The position numbers and the translations under genes are program-made. Positions 35,646-47,202 of a stretch of DNA of 64,000 nucleotides are shown piece after piece. Numbering within the stretch: the first letter of the stretch is position 1; each line of letters starts with the position of its first letter. The DNA comes from Ancylostoma caninum (Eukaryota > Nematoda > Chromadorea > Rhabditida > Ancylostomatidae): NCBI GenBank assembly GCA_037903475.1, contig JBAJFG010000409.1, positions 620,001-684,000 of the forward strand. The letters run 5' to 3'. A model generated the notes under the pieces. That model had not been told where the DNA came from and did not search any database. It was given only the letters and a program-made list of their open reading frames with translations.

Positions 35646-36778
35646 AAAACCCGACGATACGTCAGTTAACAGCTTTCCTCCATTGTTGGTCGGATGCTCA
35701 ACTTATGACTATCAGTCATCCATGAGGGGCCGAACACGCAAGTGTTCAATGAGAACACTCAAACGCGCATGCAATTGCGCGCGACGAAAAGCCAGATTGT
35801 ATGAGCACAAGACCTTGGGTCTCCCGCCTGTTTCACGCACTTTAAATGCCGAAAATAAGCTCCGCATCCTTTTAAGCACCGGTATACGGGAGAATCTCCC
35901 AAAAGAAAATTTCTGCTTTCAAGTGATACATTCGGCTCATGGCACGGCAGGGAAAGGTTTTTGTTCCACGTCAGATGTTGCAAAACGCGTCGATGCAGCG
36001 GCGATGTTGTCAACTCAGTCCCGTTTTTTGCCGCGAGCTGAGAAGCGCTGAGCTGTCAGACGAGTGCCGCGACGACGACTCATTTCCCCATGGCTTTTTC
36101 TAGGCACCTGCTTCAGTGTAAAGTGTAAGGAACACCGAGGAAATTCAAAGATGTTCCAGGGGTAAACGGGAAAGGTCGGCGCAAGTCAGCTCTGTGATTG
36201 GTCATTTGCGTGAATTGGCCACTTGCGGAGCTTCATCACTCCACTCTTTGCCATTGTAACGCTTCTTACCAATCTTTGGTTTTGAGATGAAGTCGACTGC
36301 ATGGCACAATCCCAGAGAAACATCGTACCGACCACTTCATGCACTTAACACTTTAATGTTGCGACCTACAGCAAATGCATGTGCAGTGAAAGAAATCCAG
36401 TGAAAAAAATCATGATACTTCGTAAAGGCAACAAAGCAGAGTTTCGTTTAGTTCAATGTAAACTTTTTATGACTTTTTCTCAATATTTCAGAACATTGGA
36501 TTAATTTGTTCTATTATGAAGTTAATGCCAGCAAATGAAAAGAGTGTGGAAGTCTGACGTCAGTTGGGCGGACGGATTCGCACTAAAATTGAAAAAATCG
36601 TGTCAATTTCTTCATCAAAGCCTTTACGTCGCAACTCAGTTTGCACGTCAGAGCCATAACACTGCACTAATAATGACACTGGGTTTTACTCCGATAGTTG
36701 CTTCTTTCTACAGCTCTGTTAAAGTTCTTAACTGCACCTAGATATTCCAAAATGTAGTGTGAAAATGCTCTGCTGTCG
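35646..36778. other. unassigned
   Basis: A 122-codon plus frame at 35683-36051 is open in relatively CpG-rich DNA (for example AENKLRILLSTGIRENLPKE) without recognised product or splice borders. Confidence 0.3.
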
Positions 36779-36942
36779 TCATTTAGTACATTTCGTATTT
36801 GCGTCTTCCTTTTCATTAGGATTTCTTTCTTTTTTCTGTTGCAGTTTTTCCTGAGGTGTCTGGTTTATAAGAGATGCCATGGCGCTGAAATTCTCGATGA
36901 TGATTGCGTGAATTGTGGCTACCGTGAAGGCTACTCCGTTTT
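36779..36942 (-). CDS. candidate host exon
   Basis: After GATCAG at 36943 a minus frame runs to TGA at 36779. It reads NGVAFTVATIHAIIIENFSA then a Gln/Lys/Glu/Asn-rich tail (TPQEKLQQKKERNPNEKED). A second, Lys/Arg-rich minus frame (36816-37058) overlaps it, and only one can be real. No poly(A) signal was seen close by. The family is unknown. Confidence 0.25.
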
Positions 36943-37302
36943 CTGATCGGCTTCATCCTGACGTCACGAATATTCTTTGAGTAGTATTGGTCTCTTGGTC
37001 CCTTGATTAGCGTATTCTGTCGCTTTGATCTGCGAATTTTCTGGATTTGTTTTCGCATGCCTGTTGACGCGAACCGTGAATTTCCGCAAATATTTCGCTA
37101 AATGGATCATTTAGTGAAATACAGGAAATTCATTGTAAAAATACGTGTTTTTCCCCGGCATACTGGGAATTCTGAGCATACCTACGTAGCTGTTCTGGTT
37201 CTCAGTAGAACAACTCTTCACTTCCTGGCCCGTTCGCTTATCGTCAGCGACTGCATTTTCACTGCCAGATTAATCATTCCGGAACGGTATTAGTTGAATC
37301 GC

Positions 37303-37560
37303 AGCAGTGGAGTCACTGCACTTATGTTGGGGTGTAGCTGAAGTAAGGAGATCTAATGAGAGCAACAACATCATTGAAAAATGGGACTATGATGGCAATT
37401 TGGATTCTACGGGTTACTATAAAAGGGCTGTGAGATTTCTGTCGCAGCACCTGCGAGAAGTACCTGGTCCAGGAATGATGTAGAGAAAAATAGCCATTGC
37501 TCCTGATTCCTGGAACATTGTGAAGGATAGAGAAGCAATTGAGATCAAACTCATTCAAAG
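37303..37560 (+). pseudogene. coding-like plus frame with one internal stop
   Basis: The frame is open for about 58 codons (RRSNESNNIIEKWDYDGNLD, YYKRAVRFLSQHLREVPGPG), meets TAG near 37479, then continues for about 35 codons (KIAIAPDSWNIVKDREAIEI). The last part faintly resembles the C-terminal end of Penelope-like retroelement proteins (pattern VK-REAI-I), but this is weak. A single stop in an otherwise protein-like frame suggests a pseudogene or an unrecognised splice. Confidence 0.25.
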
Positions 37561-38293
37561 AATTCAGTTGAATTTGTTTATTTATGTACTTGTTTATCCC
37601 TTATCTATTTGGTCTTCTTATTCATCCATTTCTTAGGATAAAATGAGGCTTCAAGCATAATACGTAGAAGTAAACAAAATGGAAAAAGTAAACTGTTCCA
37701 AATTTGGTTAATTAATCCCATTTAAAATATAAAATAAAAATCATGTGGTCTCAATGCACCCGCGCGTAAGTGCAGGCTTATAGTTTTTTTTTCAAGAGTG
37801 TTCTCCCACTAAGAAAAAGCATGAAAAAGTTGTGAGCAAGTGCGTGGAACTCTCATCAACTTCTTTTCCAGTCTAGAAAAAAGCGCGTAGGCTTGGGAAT
37901 CTGTCTGTCTAGTAACCCATTAAATTGTATTTTACTCGCCCCTTCGTTACGGTTTTTCGGTAGATCTTTAAAAAAAACAACGAGGATCTGGCTATCACTA
38001 GCGTCGCAGGTCGCTCTTCCTTATCGAAGTGATTGCTGCAGACAAAAAATACGAAGTGATTTCATCACTATCTAGCCGACTCAAAGCTTCTTCCTGTTGC
38101 TTATGTCAGCTCAGCTGCAAAGTTCGCTGGTTCTTTTCTCCGTTTTACCCTTTATCTGTAATGAATCTGAATGCAGACACAATTTCACAAGAACTTGGCT
38201 TCTGATGCGTCTGCAGTTAATCATTCTCTGCCCACTTCTCACTTAACTAGAATTTCTTAAATTTGTCTGTACCTTTCTTATTTTTCAAATTCG
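37561..38293. other. unassigned
   Basis: AT-rich, no feature supported. Confidence 0.4.
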
Positions 38294-38425
38294 GATTTGG
38301 GACCACAAGCATAATTAAGATTACCCAGAGTAAGTGTGACAAGCGCGACACTACGCAAATCTACCCATCGTTAACGCATACGTCAACACGTTTACCCTGG
38401 GTAAGCTCAATGGTGCATCTGGGCC
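38294..38425. repeat. family B repeat, short copy
   Basis: The left end GGGACCAC...AAGATTACCCAG and right end TGGGTAAGCTCAATGGTGCA-TCTGGGCC are complementary in the same way as the 18.5-kb copy. The interior has TCTACCCATCG and ACGTTTACCC. The CTGCTACC core is missing, so it is internally deleted or diverged. Confidence 0.5.
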
Positions 38426-40276
38426 TCAACCTATCTATTTTTGCAAAGTTTACTCCGAACTACCATATGTTGCGCATGCTTCTTGCCTGGAATAGACTGT
38501 GTTGTTTATGCTTTATCCGTTCATGCTATAGCGGTCTGTTTATACTTTTTGACTCACTTCGCATAGCGGTGATAGTCGCCAACTGCCACTACGTGTCCCT
38601 CCCTGCTCACACGTGTTTCCAGTACGCGCGACGATCCCACGGTGATGAAGCATAAACTCGGTCAGAGTCCCTACCACTGCCTTGAATTTATCATACTCAA
38701 GGGAGAAGAATCATGTTATTATCGACTTTGAATGGCACACCTTTATAGTGTGTTGAATAAAAATTAAAAAAAAATTAAAAAATTACAAGATGTCATACCA
38801 TTGCATGGCAGACTTTGCACAGTACATAATTGCCGTAAATACAAAATCCTTCGTAGATGGGCTTCTATCTGTTACTGGCTCTTTCTTACGCAATCCTGTG
38901 CATTTAGCAGGATTTCTTTCCTTTTCTATTTTTTTTTCAATGTTTGCGGTTAAGCTTAAGATGTAAACCGTATCTCGAATATTTGGTGATCAAAAATGTA
39001 GTACACAGGGTTAAAACCTTTAATCGTGTTGTGTAGTAAAGAACATGTAGTACATAGGAGTTCCCTACAGCAATCCTCTGCCGTTTCTTTCTATGCGGTC
39101 TGCTCATTTGCGTGCTTCTTAACTTGGAAGGCGCCTTGAGGCCTTATGAATCACACTCAGCACTTCGTCCGAATATGGTCCTAGTCACTGAAATGACGTT
39201 CTGAGTAACTGTGCTCATGGTGATTATCTTTTGTAATAGGATCAAAATTCTAGGCACGGGGATATTTTCAGTGGCCGCTTAGATGAGTTATGATTCGTAT
39301 TCTTCGAGAACGCGATCAGCGACTCATTTAAGCTGGATAAGCGTAAACCAGTGGCTCCTCCCCCATTCCTTGGCATACATTACCTCAGTAAATCGAACCG
39401 CTTATACATACGTACATGGACCCTGATTTCGACTACCTCGCGCGATTGACAGTACAAATCAACTCGAGTAGGTTCTTTGTGTTTTGCATAGTCTTTTCAT
39501 ATCAATTATAATGGTAAATTTTCAATAATAATTACCAAAAATGTCAGTGGAAATAACAACTACAAAGAAATTGATCTATAGTTTTTAATTATTTTATAAA
39601 GTACTTTCGAGAATTCGGCGATGCGTGGTCATGCACTTTGGATTCAATGTGATTTTTTATCGAAAGTTCTTACTAGAAATTCTCAGCAGTGATCAGTGAG
39701 CCTTTAGAGAACATGAGGCGAATTGGCATTCACAAACGGGGATTAGGAAAAGGGTGAATGTAGTCATTTTTTCTAGATTCTCATGAGCCAATTCGTATTC
39801 TTCGAAAAACTATGACTGTTACACTAACAGGCTATTAATTCGGGCAATTCGCCGTGTAGAAACGACATGTGCGCGACAATGAGTTCTGAACAATTGTTGA
39901 GGTTATTCTGAGTGACACCGCAAATTTTACTGCTGTCTGTTCTCTATTTTTTGGAGCTGCAAACCATTCGCCCTTCTTGCGTTCCATTTCTCTGTCTTCA
40001 GTCCGAAAACTTCCTTTCTTTTTTTCATACGAACTGTCAATATTTCGAGCATTATGCTGTTGCGTTATGCTTCAAATCGATTGTCTGCCTCCAGTAAGGA
40101 ACCGTTCAAAGTTCGCTGCACTCGTTTATAACAACGCACCTCAGTGGTTTCGTATTTTTCCTCTTCAGGCTTTCCCAATCCCGCTGTGTTCATGCTCACT
40201 ATTGAATCTACACCTAATCTCATCACCTCTGGTTCAGTCTCTGTTTTCACCGCTGTTGTCTCTTCTGTCCAGGGTT
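38426..40276. other. unassigned
   Basis: No gene supported. Overlapping plus frames near 39912-40318 are Phe/Ser/Leu/Cys-rich and probably noise. Confidence 0.4.
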
Positions 40277-40417
40277 GGGATCCATGAAACGGCGCCCTAC
40301 CAAACCAACGATGGTTAGCGCAATGGTTATCGTAGAGACTACATAATGTTAGGAGGCGCAGGATGCGAAAGTTGCTTCGCGAGCCTGGTTTCGCCTGGTT
40401 ATGCGTTTATGGATCCC
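40277..40417. repeat. family C repeat with terminal inverted repeats
   Basis: The left end GGGATCCATGAAACG and the right end ATGCGTTTATGGATCCC are complementary. The interior shares ACGATGGTT, the GTAGAGACTACATA-TGT block and CCTGGTT(T)...CTTGGTTATGCGTT-type words with 49061-49200, showing two dispersed copies of one element about 140 bp long. Confidence 0.6.
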
Positions 40418-41438
40418 AGCCCAGAGCTCATGCGAATTAGAATTACTAGAGTATATGTAATTTGTAGGGAAAAATTTCATTTGCAACGGAGACCACGATG
40501 CTTTAAAGGGAACACCTGCAAAACCTTCGTGTTTGTGATTTCGAAGGATGGGCTAGTCCACTGTTCTTATCACCTCCCCGGTGGACCATCCATTTTCTAT
40601 TTCTCAATTTAACTACAATTTGCCCATTATTACCTTACCACTAGCCCAGCTTCTTCTCTTCTTCCATTGTGTATCCGCAATGATTTGCACCTGGAAAACT
40701 TCAAGAAAATCCAGGATTACTTTAAGAGATCCTTGCACCCAATGTGATTTTGAAGGATAGGATAGGTAAGATAGGATTCGCTGTTTTGAGGGTGGTGTAA
40801 CCCATATTCAATGGTGAAGGAAGTCGAAATATGCGAGAAATTAGAAGAATCCGCGCGTTTGATTGGGGCCCGTAAGGCCAACAGATAAACTCGGGTTCGA
40901 CAGCAGTTTGGAACAAGTCGAAATTTCCATAGTTGGTGAAGGAACGAGCAATATGACTCGAGGAATGACGAGGAAGGATCTATAGTTTTCTCCCTTCCGA
41001 ACAAGTGAGTTTTCTAAATCTGGCTCTACATTAATAGTTTGACTAATCAGTTAAGTCACTAGTATTATGTAAAATTTTATTTGAAAAATCTATAGAATAA
41101 TTTGTCAACGAACATAGCCTGTTCGCCAGTTACGTCCCCCTGTTCCATGTATGGGTAAAAAAGCTCGAAAGTTAGTGGAGGACCTACATATCTTTATATG
41201 AATTGAAAGAATGAACTCACCATAGCTTGTCCTTCTTGCCATACATTTCGTATGAAAAATCAAGTTATTGGGTGTTCATTCGGTCCTGAGTATTTATAAT
41301 ACCGAGCCCACGTCAACTGCACGCGTAATTCCCGTTCACCAGTCCAGGTAAAGCTGTCCAGTGGTGTTCTAAAGTAGAAACAGAAGCATCTTCGAAGTTG
41401 GAATCATTTCTTCTATTACTCTCGGACTGGTAATACAC
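40418..41438. other. unassigned
   Basis: No gene supported. A minus frame at 40717-41004 is open (95 codons) but unrecognised. Confidence 0.4.
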
Positions 41439-42311
41439 TCATTGACGACCGCGTGGCTCACCCGTGAGCCATGAATTTTTCGTATGGTTCAGTTTGAGAG
41501 GTCACTGAGGCTCTCAGTAGTTTTCTTAGATGATATTTTTATATTATTTCTAAGCCAAGTGGATGTAAATATCTGTATTGGAATTTTCGTAAAAATTTCG
41601 GTGCAGAGAAAGCAGCCGAAACTTGGAAAATGTGGAAAAGCGTGAAAAAATGTGTAGTAATCAATGGGTTAACCCTAAATCTGTAGGATTTCGACTAGTG
41701 TTATCTCCAAAAATGAGTATCCCGCCTAGAATAGAAAATTTGTGCTGTCGCCAACATGATAATCTGTAGCACTACTATGATTAGTCAGTGCAGGACATCC
41801 CACGCAGCGCAGCTCAGCTCTTCAGCTAAGATTTGCGTGGGAAGTGCCCTTACCGAGTCCATTTTTTTTCTGAGTCCCATTACTTGTTCGTCATTATGTG
41901 AATGAGTTAAAACGTTCTCATTCAGACCTCAGTGAGCGGAAAAAGTATAATCATAGTCACGTGACTTGTCCGCCATAGGTCTGGTAATCTAGAATGACAG
42001 AGAATGACGCCAAACTCATGAAAAAGCTTTCAGACTTCAATCTTATTGGTCAGAAGATTTTAAAAACCGGTTTTCATTCAGTGTTTCTGGATGTGCTTTC
42101 TCATGCCATTGACGACAACTCCTTTTTCGCACTTCACCACATTTTCTAAAGTTCTGACTCCTTTCTCTTTTGCTAAACTTTCCATATGAGTTTCTGTAAT
42201 CATACTGGCCTAGATTTGGTACTACGTTACAATCTATGAAACCCACAGAGAACATTAAAGGTTGGCAATCTCTGAAGCTGAACTATGCGAAAAAAGCACG
42301 ATCGTCAATGA
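41439..42311. mobile_element. 873-bp terminal-inverted-repeat element, class unknown
   Basis: The ends are complementary: left TCATTGACGACCG (41439) and right CGATCGTCAATGA (to 42311), each followed inwards by a second shared block (TTTTTCGTATGGTTCAG on the left, complement of CTGAACTATGCGAAAAAA on the right). The left end carries an extra perfect hairpin, GGCTCACCCGTGAGCC (41455-41470). Another stem lies at 41799-41841 (CCCACGCA / TGCGTGGG). A minus frame at 42043-42255 has a basic tail (RKCGEVRKRSCRQWHEKAH). I did not recognise the transposase; the superfamily is open. Confidence 0.55.
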
Positions 42312-43128
42312 ATTAGAGGTTGGAGTCTCATTTCTGAATCGTTTCAAGCACTTTTATAATGTAAGTTTGGTTCTGACTTGATTTTCTTCATCTATGTTCT
42401 GCTATTTGGAGTACTTTGAGTGCATGATTCTTTACATTTACGTAATAATCTACTGACTGCGTACTCAAAGAACCTCAAAGAACAACAAATACTAGAGAAT
42501 AAGGTAGTTCAACTTAGTGTCCAGAACCTAGCCTTCCGCCAGCCAGTGGTGCCTCCTCTGTTGACACTAAGTAACACACAATTCTGATCCCAGCCTGCTA
42601 AATTCTAACAGCTATAATATACAGCGACGGTCTGGCAGAAGAAAACAAAATCCATGGTCGATGAACACCACCTTCGCGCTGTTATTAGATGTGAAATCAC
42701 CTGGTAGGCAGATTGTTATTTACCTTTGGGTACTTGGGTATCAAACAACATTGGTTTGCTCTTTGCATGTTGGAACTCCCGCAATCACATGTGCTTCTGC
42801 TAGTCGGCTGTGCGTAGGTTATACACGGAGTATTGCGTCATACGTATTTTTTGTCCAGACTCTATTTCCATATGGCTGATCTTGAGTAATTTATGTGAAT
42901 CTTAGTACGTTTTGTTTGCGCTTTGCATATACGAATGCTTTCATAGGGTGTAGGTTAAGTTGATGGGCAATGATGTCACAGCTTGTGGATTGAACAGGTG
43001 GATCTTGTCCCGTGAAGGGCTCTTTGAGCAATTCATATTTGTACTATTCATCGATATTTACATATAAATTTTTTACGTGTTTATATGACTCGCTTAACTA
43101 CAATGGGCCGAAGAAATTTATATACATA
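42312..43128. other. unassigned
   Basis: TTAGTGTC and GACACTAA face each other near 42519-42570. No gene supported. Confidence 0.4.
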
Positions 43129-43669
43129 CAGTACCAGCCAAAATTATATAGCCTTTTGTAGTCTCTTCCATTTCCTTCATAATTTTATTTACAGTAAAGC
43201 TTCGAAGCTCATATTTTCATGGGTGTTGTAGACATTCATAAGTAATAAAATGGAGTGACATCGTACCATTTTATCAGCTAATTTCCTCTAGGCAAAATAA
43301 TTACCATAAAGGTCAAAGTCTGGAATTTTGCGCATCCACAAAAGATCACAGAATGGATTCTGTGGGCTGTATTTTCGCAACATTTGGACTCCTTGTAAAA
43401 GATTCGACTCATATTTAAACGAAAACGTGTGCTTTCGAATCACTGATCAAAGCATACGAAGCAAATTTGAGTTTATTTCAGCAGTAGACCAACGTAAGAA
43501 TTTCTGCCGAATTAGCTCACTTTTCCTTGGTTTCAATGTTAAGTCGGTCACGATGCAACCAGAAGTCCATAGCATAAAAGGGTGCTTTCGTTTCTTTCCA
43601 TGCAATGCTTTAATCCACCAAAAGTTATGCGGGAAAATTCGAAAGGCTATATAATTTTGGCCGGTACTG
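43129..43669. mobile_element. Tc1-like non-autonomous element, 541 bp
   Basis: The ends are CAGTACCAGCCAAAATTATA and, in complement, CAGTACCGGCCAAAATTATA, continuing TAGCCTTT, with one mismatch over 28 bp. TA dinucleotides flank both ends (43127-43128 and 43670-43671), the Tc1/mariner target. A minus frame at 43447-43698 carries a few transposase-like residues (KHPFMLWTSG) but no catalytic block. It is probably an internally deleted, non-autonomous copy. Confidence 0.75.
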
Positions 43670-43995
43670 TATGTGAGTGTCATGGATGATTTTTTCAAAG
43701 CCGCACATATCTGCAGTTCCCCTGCTTCTGAGTAAAAAGAGAATCTTTGTTCAAAAATCTGTGGGAAACTCAGGAAAGTTGTGAGGAATCCCTGCCAGCC
43801 TCATGTCTTCCCGATGTTTTATCAGTCTTTATAAAGGCCAGGTTATAAAGGGTTACTGCACAAAATGAAAACTAACCTATGCAGATGTCTATCCATAGCT
43901 GGGACCATTTTTCACAGAATGACCAGGCCAACGAGTCAACGATGCTCTGCTGCCAGAACTATGGAGATTTCTTCATGAGGGAGACAGAGAATGTA
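43670..43995. other. unassigned flank of the mariner insertion
   Basis: A plus frame from about 43879 is open up to the mariner insertion (SIHSWDHFSQNDQANE); no product recognised. Confidence 0.35.
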
Positions 43996-45272
43996 TTAGG
44001 TGCGTGCAAAAGTTCCGGGGCAGTTCCACCTAATTTTTCAAAACGCCATAACTTGACTCAAATTCAGCAATTTTGTTCAAAACAAAAAGTATTGGCATCT
44101 GCATAATGTTGCCAATATGGCATAGAAAAATTTTTTCCAGAAGCTAAAAATTTGACAGGTCTACACCTGTAGTAGTGGCACACGTCGTTTTCGAGTAGGG
44201 TCTGTTCATTGGAAGTTTTACAGCGGAGATAAAGCCATAGAAGGTTGAAATGGGGGTACTCTGTTAGAGGCAGGTATAAGGAGTAAAAAAAAGTTAGGCT
44301 AGAATTTCGGAGCACGAGTGGCCAATTCTTCATACGGTTGACACTGCAACGCGCTGGTGTGCGTTATCCCACAGCCAGATCAGACCACATATTTCCGCAC
44401 GTGTCGGCCCTATGCTTAAGAGGTTTCCCGTGATTACTTCAGGGAAAAGCAACTACTATAGGGCGATTATTGTGCATTCATTAAAAAACAAATTCATTGC
44501 AGATGAGTCACGTTGCTGACCTTGAAAGGTCAAAATTTTTTCAAAGGAAGATAGTGATGGTTCGGCCATTTTTTATGTGGGTGGCAGGAGCCCGGGCTTT
44601 GTGATGACCTCCTCCTATTGTCGTACCAGACCCATTCTCTATCAACAATAACAATTCTTCCATGAAACGAATTGTTAGGAAATCTGAAGGGCGAATACCT
44701 GCAGACTTGCCAGTGTAGACGTTGGTGCTCTTCGCTCAACTCACGCAAAATCCATCTACTCACTCTCCCCTTCTTACCGACTTTCTTCAGGTGACGAGGC
44801 ATTGTTTACTAAATTCCTCGTAATGTCTTGCGCACTTTGCACAAGGTCTGGTTCAACCTGCTCTTTCCTGCCGCCTTTGCGATGACCAAATCTCTGACCA
44901 ACTAGTGAAGCATTCTCCAGGCTTTCATCTCCGCTCAGAATTCCTAGGAACCTTTGAGCACCTGATGTTTTAGAGAACATACTCTCCATTAACGAAATAT
45001 TGATGCTATGGGTCGCTCCTCTTGTTGATCATCTAGATTTGATTTCATAAAGTGAAATTCCTCAAATTATTGCACAGCTCACAACACTGGTTTTACACCC
45101 ATAACAGAGCAACGCTGTGAAATAGACCGGAGCCAAAAGTGGTGTAGGTAGCTGAGGTCTTAGGCTACCCGAATACATGGAAGCCGTTGCAGGATATCCC
45201 AAACGCAAGGAGCAAAACGACGTTGAACGGCGAAATACAACCAACTGCCCCGGAACTTTTGCACGCACCTAA
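43996..45272 (-). mobile_element. full-length mariner, 1277 bp, with perfect 30-bp terminal repeats
   Basis: The left terminus TTAGGTGCGTGCAAAAGTTC-CGGGGCAGTT is matched base for base by the complement of the right terminus (45243-45272). TA flanks both sides (43994-43995 and 45273-45274). The size is that of a complete mariner. The transposase lies on the minus strand and is broken. Terminal repeats that stayed identical while the gene decayed are expected if the copy was moved by transposase supplied from elsewhere. Confidence 0.9.
44060..45000 (-). pseudogene. mariner transposase, multiply frameshifted
   Basis: Blocks appear in family order on the minus strand: GILSGDESLENASLVGQRFG and VEPDLVQSAQDITRNL (helix-turn-helix region and linker), then HLKKVGKKGRVSRWILREL, SEEH, and the first catalytic block IVIVDREWVWYDNRRRSSQ; further on WDNAHQRVAVST (second Asp block) near 44370-44340; finally YWQHYADANTFCF near the end. 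Two catalytic Asp positions are visible and the third block is not readable. Stops and frame changes separate the blocks, so no active protein can be made. Confidence 0.85.
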
Positions 45273-46284
45273 TACTTTTTCCCTGTCGTATTTGTCGAGA
45301 CGTTCTGTTCCCAAGAAACCTTTTTCGTTGCCAGAGAAATGTACTTGGTCGGCTGATGAACAAAATGACAAACAAACTGGAAGACGGAGCTAGGTAACCG
45401 AGATGAAACATAGCTGAGCATTGTCGTGCTGCCAGTATAGGCTTAAAATTTGCTCACGCTCCTCTAGCGACGAAGGCTGTTCGACAATTTTCTAGAACAG
45501 CAGGGAGCAAGCAGTAGAGTAGTGTTTCCTATCGAGTTTGCAGCTCGAACAAATCCGCCGCGAGAATTCTGTAAGCCGCCTTGCAAATATCCAGGATCGT
45601 GCCCGCCTTGCCTTCTACCAACGGCTTTGCTATGCCTGTTTTGAGCTGTGAGATGGGTAACTGACCATTGATGAGTAGAACTACAGTTCTGGAGATTGGG
45701 AAGTTTCTGAATTTTGGCGTTCTGTGGTCCTATAACTTCTACAGGTCAACCTCTAAATTGATCTAGATTTCCCCAAGTAGAAGAGTTGCGTTTTGTTAAC
45801 TCTGACACAGTGAATATATACGACATTATTTCGGACTACACAAACCTTTTTCTGGGTGCTTTCTTCTTTATTATCTTACATATTTATGGCCAACCCTGTA
45901 GATTTCTGATGGATTGGCAGTAGCTGATTTTGGTCAAGTCATACATGTTGTTCTCCAAATTTTCTTTTACTCGGAATCCTTCCAATTTCGGACTTCCAAA
46001 CTTCCAGTCCTACACAGTATGTACTTCTATTCATCACTGATACTGGCTGCCTACCGAGTGTATGTACATAGAATGACTGGTCCTTACTGCTTGCTTGTGC
46101 CATTCTTACTACGGAATAATGGAAACTTAGTGTCTCTGGTGAGAATTTCATGCATTCTTGTCCACATCTTTTGAAATTCAGGTATATGTATCCAGACAAT
46201 TTGTAGTAAAGCTAAGTACTTAACAGAGATCTGTATTGACAAAGTTTCATCTGTGCTTTTCAATGATAACATGGGATATATGTA
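45273..46284. other. unassigned
   Basis: No gene supported. A minus frame crosses the right mariner end (45160-45411) but is partly terminal-repeat sequence. Confidence 0.4.
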
Positions 46285-47202
46285 TTAGGTTGCTGCATAA
46301 TTAACGCGGCTTTTTCCGCGACTCCTTATCTCATTATTAGTTAACGCTCCTTCAACGGTTTTTTATGTAAATAATCCTCTTCTTTCACTTAGTAACGGTG
46401 TTATCGAAAGTCATACCTTCCTTCACCATCTCATGCTCCACCACTTTGGGAATGCTTGGGATGCAGTACAGTCATACTAACACTCCTCGGTCTCCACGGA
46501 ATTATGGCTGAAGAAAAATCAGCAAAGCCAAGTCGAAAAATATTCAAGTAGTTCGAGCAGGAAGGCACAATCCTACAGATGAAGGAGGGCGAGCTCTACG
46601 ATCAAATTTCAAAGAGCAGGAACTTTTAGCAGCCGTGGAAGGGAAGCAGGTTCGATTGACGAGATTTTCCAGAAATGGAGCCTGCTCGTTTTGCTACAGA
46701 AAATCGGTAGAAATTGAACATTGTTCTTCTCTGAGTGTTCGCGTGGACCCAGGTAGCCGATCTCCATGCTTCTCTGATCCTTTTGAGAGGAAGAACCATG
46801 GTCGAATGGTCCATATTGAAGAGTTCGGACAGCATTCCCGTTGTCAAGCTTTCGACCTCTTCCAGGCTTCCCAAAACTCCTGATGCTTCGAATTTGATCG
46901 CTAACCTCTCCTTTCTTCATCTCTCAAGCTCATACCTTATGAATGTGACCAATCTTTCAACTTGGCCTTGCTGATTGGTCCTTCTTTGAAAGGCTCGCTG
47001 AGATCGCGAAATGATTGTGCTGCGTTCCAACTTTTCCCAAAGTGATAAAGAATACTATGGAGGATGTGAATGAGGTTTTCGATAGTACCTTCAATAAGTG
47101 AAAGCAGAGGATTGTTTTCATGAAAAAACCATTCGAAAAGCTTCAATTTTTACCGAAAAAAGAAGTCTCGAAAAAAGCCGCATTAATTATGAACCAAACT
47201 AA
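46285..47202 (-). mobile_element. palindromic mariner derivative, 918 bp, with long inverted arms
   Basis: Both ends are mariner termini flanked by TA: left TTAGGTTGCTGCATAATTAA-CGCGGC, right complement TTAGTTTGGTTCATAATTAA-TGCGGC. The similarity does not stop there. About 350 bp on the left (46285 to about 46645) aligns with the complement of the right (47202 down to about 46850): both have GGTTTTTT, AATCCTCTTC/AATCCTCTGC, TTTCACTTA, CACTTTGGGAA and a GATCAAATT block. The right arm codes the N-terminal part of the transposase; the left arm is a diverged inverted copy of the same region. About 200 bp of unique sequence separates the arms. Confidence 0.8.
46640..47146 (-). pseudogene. mariner transposase N-terminal half
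   Basis: The minus strand encodes HFGKSWNAAQSFRDLSEPFK and EGPISKAKLKDW (helix-turn-helix), then MKKGEVSDQIRSIRSFG, LSELFNMDHSTMVLPLKRI and a linker resembling REAWR-ATWVHANTQRRTMF. The first catalytic block should follow but is degraded (GKSRQSNLLPFH) and the rest of the catalytic domain is absent, replaced by the inverted arm. Frames change at about 46935 and within 46870-46740. It cannot encode an active enzyme. Confidence 0.75.

Noticed and set aside
956..36966. Shared 15-mer TTCATCCTGACGTCA at 956 and about 36952
   Set aside because: Flanks do not align; a single 15-bp match containing a CRE-like word is not enough to claim a repeat or regulatory site.
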